Assembly: GCA_021432635.1 (NCBI GenBank)
Contig: MU270121.1
Span: forward strand, 62,001 to 126,000
Source: Thozetella sp. PMI_491
Lineage: Eukaryota > Ascomycota > Sordariomycetes > Chaetosphaeriales > Chaetosphaeriaceae
Direction of reading: 5' to 3'
Length of the DNA: 64,000 bases
This document shows, piece after piece, positions 46,274 to 59,500 of this stretch; within the stretch, counting starts at the first letter, position 1, and each line of letters starts with the position of its first letter. The notes under the pieces are model-generated. The model saw only the letters and a program-made list of their open reading frames with translations. It was not told where the DNA came from and ran no database searches. The translations under genes were made by a program, and so were the position numbers.

Positions 46274-49059
46274 CTTCGCCTCCTCCCCAGAGCTCTGTAA
46301 TGATCGTAAACAGTTGGATTTCTTTCAAATGAATGACGGTGTGATAGTAAACGAGTGACTGATCATGAGCTCATTCTGCAAAAAGGAGCGTATCGTGGTG
46401 CCTCTGGGAAGACGGCCGAAGCTTAACGCGAGAAAGGAGAGAACGCTGAGGACATGGCACCCTTCCGAGAAGACTGGGCTCTAGGGGTACAGCGGGCTAG
46501 GGGATATATCAAACGACAATCCGGCTATCTAAGAGGACCATGGAAGCCACGGCACTTGGTGGCGCGTACCTGTGGACTGCCCGCGCAATACCAACGCACT
46601 CGTGTCCACGGCGGACAGGGGCAAAGAGTGGAATACGGTACTATTGCATTGCCAAGAGTGCGACGGCCCACTACCCCTGGGAGGAAATGGGGAGGGGAGG
46701 GGATGGCTCAGCATGCAAGTGATGGATGAGGCTGCGAGTACTAGTCCAAGGTTGGCGTTACCTCGGACTGAACAAGCGTGGCTACGGCCAAGGCAAGGTG
46801 GAGCGGAGCGGGGGGGCGACTAATCCAGCCATGAGAGTCGTGATTCTGACCGGAGAGGAGTCTAGCTCAGCCGCTGGCCGATACGGGTTGCTGGGACCTC
46901 AACGCGGTGGGACAGGGCAGAGCGGCTCAGGACGCGTATGGTATCGTCGCGGCTACCTGAGCCGCATACTCTTCTCCCACATCCGGCGGAATCTCAGGAA
47001 CGACTTGCTACAGAAGGCGAGGCGTCAACTAACGCCGCCGCCGTTCCACTTGGGACCACGGCCGTAGTCGAAGGGGCAGATACTTCGAAGAAGCCATGGA
47101 AGAGACAAAAATACCACATGATCCGCATTCTTGGAGCCGTCAAACAGCCTTGGGAAAGAAGAAACTCGCCAGATCCGAATCCACCCTTATCTCAGGGCGT
47201 GGGATATGATGGGATTTGGCGACGTCCGGATCACATTATTCCACCTTAGGAGGAAAAGGTCCAGACCAAATGATCGACGGGCCAAGCTTTCTCATGACTT
47301 CGGTTCTCGGCCGTGGTAGAAGCAATCCCCTGTGTTGTTTCTGCACTGGGGTGGAGACGAAATGGGGGATACCATGCCAAGCCACCGTCCCAGCGCTGCT
47401 CAATAGCGCGGCCCCGAGCTGTAGGTACCGCCATCTAGCGCCGGTCTGGTCGGTCGACGGCGCAGCCCTCGTAAAAGTCGGTCTGTTCGCAGCGGAGGAC
47501 GGCATGAAATAGGCATGGCTGCTCATGTGCCTACGGCATAGCAATGCTGCAGAAGAGGTCCACTGTGAGGAGCATCAACCCTAGGCGCTGGTTGCTGATA
47601 CAGAGTCGCACACGCACTGCGCAGGTGGGCGCAGCGGGTGCATCACGTAAGCTAGATGACGTCTCATTTCGGATTATAAGCAAGCCTCTGGTTGCGGGCT
47701 GCCGTTTGAGTCTCAACGTGGAAGCAGCCATGTGCATCGGAAGTCGGCATGGCTGATTGCAAAGTGCAGACACGGCGCCTACCTTGCGGTACCTGCGTTT
47801 GTACAGTACTACTACCTAGCGAACTCCGGCCTGTGCCTGGCTGGACTTGGGACGGCAGGAGGGACCGGGGGGGTACCGGCATTGAGTACAGTGACATCCG
47901 GGAAGGCCCTCGCGCTAAACCCCAAAAGCTGATCTCTGAAGAGCCCCACAATGTATCTCCAAATGTACCTCTACCATACTCTGTTTGTACAGGCAGAGCA
48001 TCTGTGCAAGAACCCACTTGTGTCCACTTCAGCTGGAGTAGCGGCAGATCGTCACAACAAGGAACCGGACTTCCCCTGTCCTTGCTTGCTTGCCTGCCCA
48101 GGAACCGCGGAGGCTCGCCAAGCACAACAAAAGCGGACATACTAGTCAGGGAAAGGAAAATGTGGCTTGCTGAAAACCTCGAGAATGGATAACAATGCCC
48201 CATTATCTCAGACGCTGGCTGCCTCGACTTGTGCAGGAGTTTATTGTGCGATTCAGCACAGCCCATGTAGGAGAAGGGCCTCCTCTGCCGCAATAGGCAA
48301 CCGACTCGCCTCCTGTTCACGGCGCAGGCGCGCTTGGCAAGCCTGCCCCTATTTTTATTCCCTTGCTGCGTTCCGACCGGTAGTGGTAGCTTTCTTAGCT
48401 CAAGAGCCTCCCGGCATCATCGATCCAGTTGTTCCGCCAGTGCCTGACACAGCGGGAACCAAATGAGCCAGAGGAGAGCCACTGACGAACGAGGCGTTCT
48501 GATGGCAGCTATGCTCATGAGATGATGAGGATAGTAGACCCTCTCTGTGCCGAACTATTGATATCAGTTAGCCCCAGGGGCCGAGCAGAGATAAAAAAAC
48601 AACAACAACGATGACCCCATATGAGCTACGCGGAAATAGCGCTGCCCATGATCCCGTAAGCCACGCTGGCGCATGGCCCGCCGGGAGCGTCTTAGTCTCC
48701 GAGGCTCCTATCTGCCATCGGCCCGTTGGGAGGCCGTTGATAGATTCCTCGGAGCAGGCTGTTCGTTAGCTGCCAGAGAGTAGCGGCGATTGATATGGCA
48801 AAGCAGCGAAACACTCGGAAGAGAAGTGGATAGTGTGAGCATGACGCGGCTGTAGCGTAGGCATGTCTATTGTGGCTTTCCTATCTCCGTATCTTCTATC
48901 CCAATTTCGCCAGAACTCCGGCCCTCCTACGGGGCATTACGTGTTTGCTACTTTCCCAACACAAGCATCGCTCTCGAGCCTCCCCTCCAGTTTGTACATG
49001 GCACACTAACCTGCGCCGTGAAAGAGTAGAACAAAGCAAAACAAGAACGCAATGTAAGT
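46274..49059. other. 2.8-kb intergenic region
   Basis: The left part should hold the GT2 promoter and 5' UTR, the right edge the GH16 3' UTR. No gene is supported. Seven GTAC tetramers occur at 47789-47990. Confidence 0.5.
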
Positions 49060-50569
49060 CTACAAGTCGGACGATCCACAAGCGCCTCGGGTCCACATCT
49101 TGACCGAACGCACCGTCATGCCCCTGGTGTCACCCTCTCCCCAGGTAGGTAGCCACTCGTCAGCCGCCGACCAGAAGGTCCACTGAGCATTCGTCGACGA
49201 GTCGAGCCACGGCTTGGAGCCGACGCCATCGGGGAACCAGCCAATCTTGCTTCCCACGGCAACGTTAAGGATCAGGTAGAAGGGCTGATCGAACGGAGCG
49301 TTGCCTGTGGTCGAGCTCGACCCGGCCCATGGGTTCGTAAACAGCGTTGAATTCTCCTCCATCTTGGAGAATTGGCCCTTGGTCCAGAGGTCATCTTTGG
49401 CATTGAAGCCCACGAACAGGATCTGCGTGAGCCGGTTGTCCATGTAAAAGTAGATGTAGCTCTCGTCCCACTCCATGCCAAACGTGTGGAAGCTTTCAGA
49501 GAAATCACCGCGGCGGAGCTTCTTGGCGCTGGTAGTCCGCCAGTAGGCATCCGTGGCCGACGAAGGACCTAAACACTGTTAGCTTTTCGGTCGTGGGATA
49601 GAAGTTTGGTCAATGATAGCGGGAGGGGACAACTCACCCCAGTGCAGAGAGCCATAGTACAGATCGCGGCCACCCGAAGGATAGCTCCAGCTGTTGCCTC
49701 GACTCTCCATGATATCGATCTCTCCGCTTCGTGGCCACTCGCCGTATGCCGAGGTCTCTGGCATCATCCAGATGGCGGGCCATAGCCAGTCGCCCTTGGG
49801 AAGCTTGGCCACGACCTCGACGCGACCATACTTGATGTTCTTGGTCCCCTTGGTCACAAGCCGAGCGGACCGGACGGGCGGGATCATATTGCCCTTCTTG
49901 GGATCCGACACAACCGCGCATGCACTCTGCTTGGTGTCAGTGCAGGAGCCATCCTCGGTGAGATTGAGGGTGTATCCGCTATACAGCTGGTCGTTGGTGA
50001 TAGGGGTGGTCTCATTGGTCAGGGTCGGCACGATGTGCAGCCCGTCCGCGTCAATGTACGAGTTTTTGGAATCCGTAGTCGTCCAGTCGAACGACCCGGT
50101 GCCGAATCCATTCAGCTGCCACGGGCATCAGCCGACAAGAACGTCGCAGATCATAGGGATATCAACTCACCGTAACCAGATGCGACCACACGTCGGAGTC
50201 CAAGGTCTGGAAGTCATCTTCGAACACTAGGCACATGGGCCCGATCTGGTACTGTCGCACATTTAGGACGCAGATGACGGCGGCCAAGGCAAATCCAAGG
50301 CCGACCCAGCCCATGACGATCCAGTTGTTGTACTTGGTCTTGTACATTCGCGGATCTTTCAGCCATGGCTTCTCATAGCTGCCTCTCAACCTATAGCTCT
50401 TGAACCTCTTCTTGTGCGTCGTTGCGTAGGTTGGCGATTCTGCCCGGCGTCCGTACAGGGAGCCCGCGGGGGTGCTCCGCCCCGAATACATGCCGCCCTG
50501 GTAGTGCCTCGGGGGTGCGGGCATGTCCCCGTACGAAGATAAGATTTCATTGACATCCTTATGGGCCAT
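49060..50569 (-). CDS. Membrane-anchored GH16 beta-glucanase-like protein
   Basis: Minus-strand exons 50569-50171, 50115-49638 and 49568-49060 give 461 residues. A basic cytosolic N-terminus (about 82 residues) is followed by one membrane segment at about 83-103, making a type II protein with an extracytoplasmic GH16 domain. The catalytic motif GEIDIMESRGN carries Glu265, Asp267 and Glu270 in the ExDxxE pattern, so activity is likely. Also seen are KYGRVEVVAKLPKGDWLWPA and FDQPFYLILNVAVG, typical of GH16. Substrate is probably a cell-wall beta-glucan, with hydrolysis or remodelling by relatives of the Kre6/Skn1 or GNBP-like groups; the exact subfamily is not certain. Introns are 55 bp (phase 0) and 69 bp (phase 1). 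The start was set at the ATG opening MAHKDVNEIL. Confidence 0.9.
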
Positions 50570-52876
50570 GGTGGCAGCGCAACGATAGACGACGGCAAGT
50601 GCTGATGCAAAAGAAGTGAATAGAGCAATACAAGGGAAGGGAAGCGAGTGTGTGTAAACGTATAAGGGGCGACTGAAGATGAGCGTAAGGAAAGGCGGGG
50701 CTCTGACTCGGGCGAGATGCGAGCCTCTCGTAGTTAGGAGCAAGCAAAGACAGCTGCCGAGGGTATGTGTCGGGCAAGACGAAGGAGGTGACGCGTGTGC
50801 TGGCGAATTCGCTCTTCGTCGTGACCAGGTGCTGGCGAGAGAGCTTGCAGGGCAATCAATGCAATGAGGGTCCGAGAGAGAGGGGGGAGGGACAAGGGGC
50901 CGGGCCTCTGCTCTGCGCTGGCTCGTGGGTTGACTCCTGTCGAGTGCGGGAGTAGGTCCTGGGCGATGCTGGCGCTAGCCCGGCTGGCTCGTCGCTAGTT
51001 TGTGCTGCTGTCGCCAACTAGTCCCAAGCAGCCTGGGGCCCAATTTCAGCTCTTCCCAGGGGAAGCCCCCCCCCCCACTCTCTCCTGAGAACCCACATCG
51101 CAGTGTGCAGAAAAATGCCAAGGTATGCGGCAGAAGACACGATGGTCCGTACGCGCTCGTTAACTTCACTAGGCCACTATCGACAGGCGCTCCGTGAGAA
51201 TGGCGCAGCCTATGACGTTCAGATGGGATTAGCGCACCGGCACAATTCGAGCTGAGGGAGCGAGCGAGCGTTTTTTCTGCCTCTCGTTTATTGACGGAAG
51301 AGCCACACTTGTCATCCCGGACGGCAATGGCGCCGCCTTCGCAGAATTTTGCATCGAGGTCTCACATCCGGCGCTGGCTGAGCGCCTCTGCCGGGAAGTT
51401 GAGTCAGGTGTGGGGGGGCCGAGGGACGAGAGGCTCTCTGTTGTTTGCCGTTTGCTGTGGATTTTGACGGTGGTCGAGGCGCCTGCCCACCCTCTTACGC
51501 CCTACCTACTGCCGCGCAGGGTGTGGTGGCCCCGGAAGCGAGATCTCGGAATCGGCTACCCTACCCAGGGCTGTGGTGCTGCTGCATGGCATCCATGGAT
51601 CCATGGAAGCTTGTGCCCACGTACCTGCGAATGTACCGAGTCGTACCCTGCTTTGTACCCATGTCGCCGCCTCCGAACCCGACGAGGTACTCGAGTGAAC
51701 TGGTACTGTACTTGGAGGTGCGGGACCGGCATCCGCATGCTCCACTACTGTACCAGGATATACCCTAGTTTCAGGTACAAGGAAGCTCTAGTCAGGGGTC
51801 CTTGGCCACCCAAACCGCAACATGCATATTCGGCTTCACTCACAAGCCCTGACGGTACCATGAATGCCAAGCTCCGCGCACAGCGCCATGTATGCTTCTA
51901 TTGTTTAATTTTTTATTTTATTTTTTCCTTTCTTTCTCCCTTTACCCACTTGATGGGCTAGGCACGCCCTCGTGGGATCCGGCATTTGATTCCAAGATTG
52001 CTGTCTTGGTCCCTCCGATCGGTCGGAGTCATCGCTCCGACCTCAAGGGCCTCGAAGACTGACTGGTTGTCGAAGCTCACTTCCGGGCCATGTATCCTGG
52101 GAACCAAACTATTGGAGCCTCGTAGCCTGCACAAACTTGTACAACCCATTGCAATACACCATGATGTTCCCTGAGGGATCCAGGACTTTGCAATCCCCAG
52201 TCCAGGGGGTCCATGTCCCAGTCCTCCCGACGGAGGAATAAGCTTAATGCCCACGATGAGCACGCTCCCGGTGTCCACTTTCAGCACGCTCTAGAGTTTT
52301 TTTTCTCTTGGGAGGTCCCACGATAGACCTCTCTGAGCTTGCCGAGACTAGAGGATCTGATCCCACCGTATCCATCCACTCGGCCCCCCCCCTCCCCCCC
52401 TCTTCCCGGAAGAGGCTTGGTATCGCCGGGTTGGGCTGCCACCACTGGCCCCATGCCGAAAGAGGTACACAGCTGCTCCCTCCATCGCTTTCTGGCCAGT
52501 GGCGACGGGAGGCGCCCGTTCATTGCTTCCAATAGTTCGCCGTTAGAGCAGAGTCCTTCCATACCCTCTTCATTTCCGGTCGTGTCGCAGGCATGGCGCT
52601 GGCGCCAACATGAAAGAACCGGCGGCGTGTTTGCTCGGCCTCCCGTACAGCCCACCCGCGTTTTCCCAGGGCAACACGATGGTTACCACCGCGGCAGCAC
52701 CACTAGTGTTTACCGAACTGCTGGGCCTTCCATCTTCGGCCGCGATGATATAAGGCCCCGGCCATCCCCTCGTTTCCCAGAATACAGCACCCGCCCAGGA
52801 AACTTTCCCCTCTTACACTTGTCGCTCGTTACTTCCCCAAATCTTGTCGCTCGCTACCTGCCCACTTGATTTCACA
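50570..52876. other. 2.3-kb divergent intergenic region
   Basis: This holds the promoters of the GH16 gene (left) and the secreted-protein gene (right). TATAAGG at 52749-52755, about 120 bp before the ATG at 52877, is a plausible TATA box. A C11 tract lies at 51066-51076, nine GTAC tetramers at 51621-51778 and a perfect hairpin at 52021-52042. No gene is supported. Confidence 0.5.
52021..52042. repeat. Perfect 8-bp inverted repeat with 6-base loop
   Basis: GGTCGGAG and CTCCGACC flank TCATCG. It lies in non-coding DNA about 0.8 kb upstream of the secreted-protein gene. It could be a hairpin or a dyad protein-binding site; chance is also possible. Confidence 0.6.
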
Positions 52877-54121
52877 ATGAGGACTACCGTCGCTGTCTCA
52901 TCTCTGCTCTACGGCCTGGCCCTGGCCGGCCCCGTTGCCATCCGCCAGGATGACCTCGGCATTGATGACTATGAGGCTGTCGCCACCGCTGCCCCGAACG
53001 TCGCCGCTCCCGTCGGCAACGACGTCCCTGAGGCTACGGTCGTCTACAACCCGACCAGCGTGGCGGCCGCCGTCGTTGCGCAGGTGACTGACGTCGACCC
53101 GGCCCAAGCCACCGAGGACACTTCTAAGATTGTCAACGTTAACAAGCGCGCCGCTGCCTACCCGGCCGCTTGCACTACGCGCACCTCCAACGGCCCTTCG
53201 GTCCGCACTCCCAGCGATACGCCCGAGGCTTTCCAGGCCAACCCTGAGTTCTCTCAGAAGGCCACCGCCGCCGCCCTGGCTGCCAATGTTCCCAAAGGCT
53301 ATGCTGTCGTGACGGATTTCGTCAACAAGCAGGCCACTGCTGCCGACTCCAGCTACCTGACCTACGTCTCGTCCAAGCTCACTGACTACGACGTCAACTA
53401 CTGCGCCAACTTCTGCAACACTCTCTCCGGCTGCAACAGCTTCGACATCTGTAAGCGTCACCTTCTATCCTCCCTCGCACTCTGCCTGCTAACCTGAAGC
53501 CTAGACTATGAGCGTGTTCCCCAGGTGGTCAACAACCAGACCCAGGTGGCTGATTCCAAGCTTGGCTGCCCTGGCACCGCCGACGCTCCCTCGGTTACTC
53601 TCATCAAGTGCGCTTTCTACGGAATGCCGATCCAGGCCAGTATGGCCACCAACGTCGGCCAGTTCGCTCCCGGCGGTAGCTTCAGGACCGTTTATGCTGG
53701 CTCCACCGCTTTCAAGAAGTCTTTTGCTCCTACCGTTGACGGCTTCATCGGCCCCGTCTCTTTCGGCAACGCCACCATCAACGCCCCCGCGCCTGTCATC
53801 GACCACGGCTTCCTCAGGGGTGAGACCATGACCACCACTCTTCCTTACGACCCGTCGCTGTGCGCTGCCTCCTGCAATGCTCAGACCGCGTACAACGCCA
53901 AGCACGGCACTTTCGGTGGCGCCGCCTGCACCTTCTTTGACGCCTTCATTCTCTACAAGGACGGAGCCAACGGTGTCTTCCGCTGCGCCTACTACTCGAT
54001 TGGCTATGATGCGTCGTACGCCACCAACACTGGCCAGAAGCGCGACGGCTCCCTCTACACTCCTGCCAACAGCAACGGTTATTATCTTGCTAGCGCTAGC
54101 AGTGGCACTTCCACCGCCTAA
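52877..54121 (+). CDS. Secreted Cys-containing protein, fruit-body-specific-protein-like
   Basis: Exons 52877-53450 and 53505-54121 give 396 residues. A signal peptide (about 1-18, ending LALAG) is followed by an Ala/Val-rich pro-region and a Kex2-type site, Lys90-Arg91, before AAAYPAACTTR. The mature part contains two similar Cys-containing modules, YCANFCNTLSGCNSFDIYYE and LCAASCNAQ...AACTFFDAF, each followed by a Cys-bearing strand (IKCAFYGMP; FRCAYYSIG). Many ascomycete secreted proteins share this layout, often named fruit-body-specific protein A, with no known biochemistry. The 54-bp intron splits the Tyr codon of DIYYE. A TATA-like sequence lies upstream. It sits between two other surface genes. 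Confidence 0.85.
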
Positions 54122-56552
54122 GGTACCTTCTGATGGTCACCGGCGTGGCCTCGAGTGGTCCCATTTTTTCTTCTATGTTTGGGAGGCGGCGAGTTGTGCA
54201 TCATCTAGACACGATATGATGATTTTCTGTAATTAGGCGACTGGTCCTGGTCCGCTCCTAGACTTAATACTCTAATACCTGGCTTAAATGCAATACACAT
54301 GTCGTCTCCCATAAGCTGCTTGTATGGCAAGAAAAGAAAACAAGTGACTTACTATCGGGCTCAGAATAAATCCTCTCCCCGAGGACGCAGCTGAAGGTGC
54401 AAATCCAGGCTTTTGGACGTTTCTCCCTTTTCGATAGATTAACAGAAAGGCAGTCCTGCCACTGACTGCGAAGTTGAAATCAAAGAAAAACCAGGCGACC
54501 ACCTTTTCATGATGCCTCTTGGGGTGAGAGGTTGGCAAATTCGCTCTCTGTGAATCATATGGTGCCTAGGCAGCCAATATAGGTAGCTTTCCTAGACAGG
54601 CAACCATCAAGATGATGTTGGTGAGGACTACGTTCCCATCAGCCTAGAAGGCATAATTAAATCAGGTTCACCATCATGGTAGCGATGATGTCTGATAGGG
54701 AAGGCGGCACCATGCGCATGATTTATACATGAATTTTGCTGAAAACGGCCAAGAAGGGTATTCGTCATCGGCAAAACCGGAAAACATGTCTGCGTCCTCA
54801 ATCCACGCATCTTCCTTTCCAGGCAATGGTGATGTCGATCAGTGGGTGCCCTCCAACCTCCCACGTTGTGGCAGCGGAACCTGGTTGACAAGAGTACCAG
54901 AAGGACGCTCGGCTCTGCCCGCACCGGCACCCACACAGAGGTAGCCCAGCACTCTGGAACCTCGTATCTCTTGTCTCCATGCTCCCAGGGTCTAAGACGA
55001 CAGAGAATGGAGCAGATGGAGAACCACGCGTCGGGCAGACGGCCCCTCTGCGGGAGTCTCCATCATCGCTCTCTGACCCTCGCGATAGCTTCGAAGACAT
55101 TTTGCTTTACGGACCCTCTCGAGCAGGGGGACGGGAGCAATACAAGCCGACTTATCCGAGACACGCGTTCTTGGCCGAATCAACACACGCACGTTCTGTA
55201 GCGCCCAATATGTGCATGCTGTGCTCAGTAGTCGCCAAGCTACTGCAGGAACACACGCTCTTTCGGCCGTGGCAATTTCCTTGGCGCTGGAAGGTCGGCG
55301 GGGCCGGAAGACCTCTTGGGTAGCCACCAGGCCGGCGGCATGAAAGCAAGAAGAAAATCGGTCTGCAGGAACAGAGATCACCGACACGAAGCCCCTAAAG
55401 CTTGGCGCAGCAGCTGATTTCGTCCGTTGTATGGTGGCGGCGACGAGCGCCTAGACGGGCCTGGAGACGGCGTCCCATAGCTCCTGAGAGTGGGGTATAT
55501 CCTCAGCGCCTGCAAGGTACCGCGCAGGGGGGCCCCGGTTCTGTACTCAAATTCTGGTCAGCCGCTTGAGGAGGCAAGAGATGGGCCAAAGTATCGGTAC
55601 ATGCCACTGGAGCTCCGCCCCGTGCCCCCCCTGCTCTAGCGCCATCGGGACTTGCGCAAGGACTGCGCTAAATGCTTGTGTGGCTCGCTGCCGGCGTTTG
55701 GTACATGCCTTGGACCCACTCTCGACTTCACTTGTCCCAACATAGGGAAAGAACTAGCGGCGAGCTAGGCAGTCCCGTCGAGAGCTCACCACAGCCGTGG
55801 CGCTTATTTCCTCATTCTAAATAACTCTTCAGTAACCTCGACGTCTAGCCATGGCTGTCGTGGCTGCATGGCTAGCGCGCCACCCCTGCGTCCGCCTGGT
55901 TTCTAGCTCGTTCCCCAGCGGGCAACCTCCTCGGTCCTGTACCTGGGCTTGGACTGGTGTCACACTCGGCCGGCAGGACGGTGCCTCTGCCTCCCTACCT
56001 CCTTTCATGTCGCTCCGTTTGTCATGCAGAGCCCCAATCACCAGTAGACTATTGCAGCATACGCGTCGCAGTGGGGCCTCTTCCAGTTCTCTCAGGGCTC
56101 GATGAGGGCCGCACGGTCTTGGGAGGCGCGATAGCACCCTAGGACACAATAGATTGTGCTGGAGGCTGCCTGAGTTATGCCATGATTAGGCCGCGTATGC
56201 CCCGTGAATGTGGCATATCAGCACATCCCAGTGGGCCAATGGCCTGACGGGCCACAGGTCTGCCCTGCCGGTTCCCGAGGGAGGAGCTAACGCTCCTGGC
56301 ACCACCCGGACCGCCTACGATATCACCCCGACGCATCTTTCGCGTCCTTCACATCTTTTGTTTCCTTCCACACTCTTCAATCCCTTCATTCATGTTTCTT
56401 GGCGACATCGTACTTTCCGAGTACGTTGTGTACCTCTCCTCAGGCCCATCACTCACTTGGCCGTGGCTTCATGATATACACTCCTTTTTTAAACACGTTT
56501 ATACCTCTTCCTATAATTTCTAGTCGTTCACTATAGAGTAATACTTACCAAA
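54122..56552. other. 2.4-kb intergenic region
   Basis: The 3' region of the secreted-protein gene is on the left and the promoter of the giant WSC gene on the right, where the last 200 bp are pyrimidine-rich. No gene is supported. Confidence 0.5.
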
Positions 56553-59500
56553 ATGAAGGCCTTTGGCCTCGTACGCTCACTTCTGAGCCTTGCGCTCTGC
56601 AAGACAGCCCTATCATGGGATCCCACAGACTCCCTCATGGATGCCGGTAAGCTTGCGCCGTTCCAGAAGTTCCTTCTATTACTTCTCTTTCCCCCATGAG
56701 CTGACACGTACGAAAAAGACTCGGCGGCGACGGGGTACCTCCCCAACCACAACATGGACCCCTCCGTCATCACCGGTGGCGCCTTCGGCCAAATCTGGGC
56801 CTTCACGGTACCGACGTCATCCGTGGGACAGACGGAGCAGTTCTATGCAAAGCCCTTGGTGTACACGCCGAGCTCGATCGGCAGGCAGGTTGTCCTTGCC
56901 TTCTCAGAGCAGAACAGAATCTACGTGCTTGACGCGGTCAACGGCACCATGTACAACATGCGTGACATGGGCCAAGACTCGCCGTCTGAGGCTCCGTTCT
57001 GGGTGTCTGATCTGGGAAGTTGCAATGACATTAGCGGCACCATTGGCATCACAGGTACACCCATTATCGACAACACCACCGATACGGTATATTTTTGGGC
57101 CAAGAGTTATCAGACCCCAGGCCAGCGGGGCTACCAGAATGGCGCTTACCGCTTTCACGCCATCGACGCCTGGACCTTGAAGGAACGCCCCGGTTTCCCG
57201 ACCAACGTTGAGGGCAAGTTCGCCGACAATGATAACACTCGCTACTTCACCGGAGGCGGCGTGCTACAGAGGACCTCTCTTAATATGATCAATGGCGTCG
57301 TCTATGCAGGCTTCGGCGGCCACTGTGACATGTACAACTACACCGGATGGGTCGTGGGGATGAAAGCATCCACCGGAGACTTTGTCACTGCATACTCGAC
57401 CAGTGCCGGCTCCCGAGCACCGGCTCAGGACGGAACGTGGAATGGTGGCGGCGGCGGCTGCGGCATCTGGCAGGGAGGATCAATTATCTCTTCGGATAAC
57501 TCTGGTCGTCTCTTCTTCGCAACCGGAAATGGCTACAGAACCACGGTCAATGGACAGACGGCGGCGAGCGGCAGGACGCACCTTGACACCCTCTCAGAAT
57601 GCATGGTGAGCATGTCGATCGCTTCCAACGGCTCCATCACCCAGCAAGACTATTTCGAACCATACACCTACCAAGCCATCGACTCCGCCGACCGCGACGT
57701 AGGAAGCGGTGGCGTATCCATCCTTCCCTTCAGCGGTGGTGGTGTTAACCGCCTGGCAGTCACGGCGGGCAAGAACGGTCAGTGCTATATCACGAATGCT
57801 GATAACCTCGGCGGGTACAAGATGGCTTCTGGAGGAGGCGATTCTATCATCCAAACCATCACGCCTCCGACGGGAACTGCCATGTTCGGCAATGTCGGCG
57901 CATACCCCCTGGAGGGTGGCTACATGTATATCACCCCCGTGGGCTCTCCCACTTACGCGTATGCCCTCGGGTACGATTCGTCCGGCAAGCCGGCCTTCAG
58001 CTTGGCGGGTGCGACTTCGGACAGCTCAGCTGGACGCGTGGGAACGGGCTCCCCGACCATCACCAGCCTGAATGGCCAGCCGGGCACTGCCATCATCTGG
58101 ATGAGCGACCCCGACAATGGTGTCCGCGCCTACTACGCTGTCCCCAATGGTGGCAAGTTGACCAAGATTACCCTGCCCGCCACCCCGGTCCTCCCCAAGT
58201 TCCAACGGCCTGTCTTCGGAAACGGGCGATACTACACGGCCACGTACACTGGCCAGATTCTGGGCTTCGGCTCTCCCGTACAGCTTCCTTTTGACTGCGG
58301 CGGTCCTTTCAACTTTGGCGAGGTTTCGGTCGGCCAGTCGCAGACAATTAACATCAACTGCACGGCCAAGATCAACATCAACAAGATTTCGAACATCACC
58401 ATTGGCAACGTTCTATACAATGCCTCACTAGCCAGCCTGCCAACCGGTGCGATCAAGGCTGGCACGACCTTCAGCTTCCCTGTGACGTTCAATCTCACCG
58501 GCTACGTCCTGGATGCCGGCAGCACAAGCTCGCCAACGATACAGCCAGGTGTCCAATCTGGCTCTATTACCATCCTATCTCAGAACGGTGTCACTGGGTA
58601 CTCGAATCAGCAGCCGCTCTCGGTGACTGGAACGACCATCACTGCGTCGGCTTTCGCTGCCATCAACCCGGTCAATGTCAACTTCTCTCCTTTGGTGCTC
58701 GGCTCTGCGTCTGCAGGCGCCGGGTCTGACAACACCTTGGTCATCCAGAACCTGGGCAAAGGAAACATGACGATCTTAGGATACGGCTACACTATCAACG
58801 ATCCTACTTCCGGAACCGCCAAATTTGTCAACGTCACTGTCAACGCTACAGGCCAGTACCGGCTGGACGCAAATGGCTACTTCACCACCACTGATCTGCC
58901 GGCACTCAACAGCGTCATAGCTGGTGGCTCCTCGGTCATCGTGCACATGAACTTCCTCTGTCAGACGCTGGGCGACTACTACACCACCTTCACCATCTGG
59001 ACAAATGGCGGTATGGCTGCCTCGGTCCTTACCGGTTCCGCCAACGCACAGCCGATCGCGCTGCTCGAGGTCTCGACGAACGAGGGCGGCTGGAACACCA
59101 TCTCCGGCTGCTCCGATCCCACCGTCGACTGCGCGTCGCAGATCGACTTCGGGACTTCGACAGGCCTCACCAACCAGCGCCGGACGATCCGCATCACTAA
59201 TAACGGCGGCTCGGACTTGATCATTGACAAGTCTAAACCGCCGGTTGGCACTGTCCTCGGGGCTGAGAACCCGAGTACTGATCTGTACGAAGGGATGGTG
59301 GTCAAAGCTGGCTCGTCCAGTACGGCGTCCATCTTCTTCAGCCCCCCCTCGACTATGCTCAACTCTGATCCCACCGTCTACTCTGGAGCCTGGACTCTCA
59401 ACGTCAACGATTTAACATGGGGAGTGCATATCCTCAACTTTACGGGTACCCTCCAAGGCGCACGTGTTGGACCTACGCTGGCAGATGGCACTCCGCGCTT

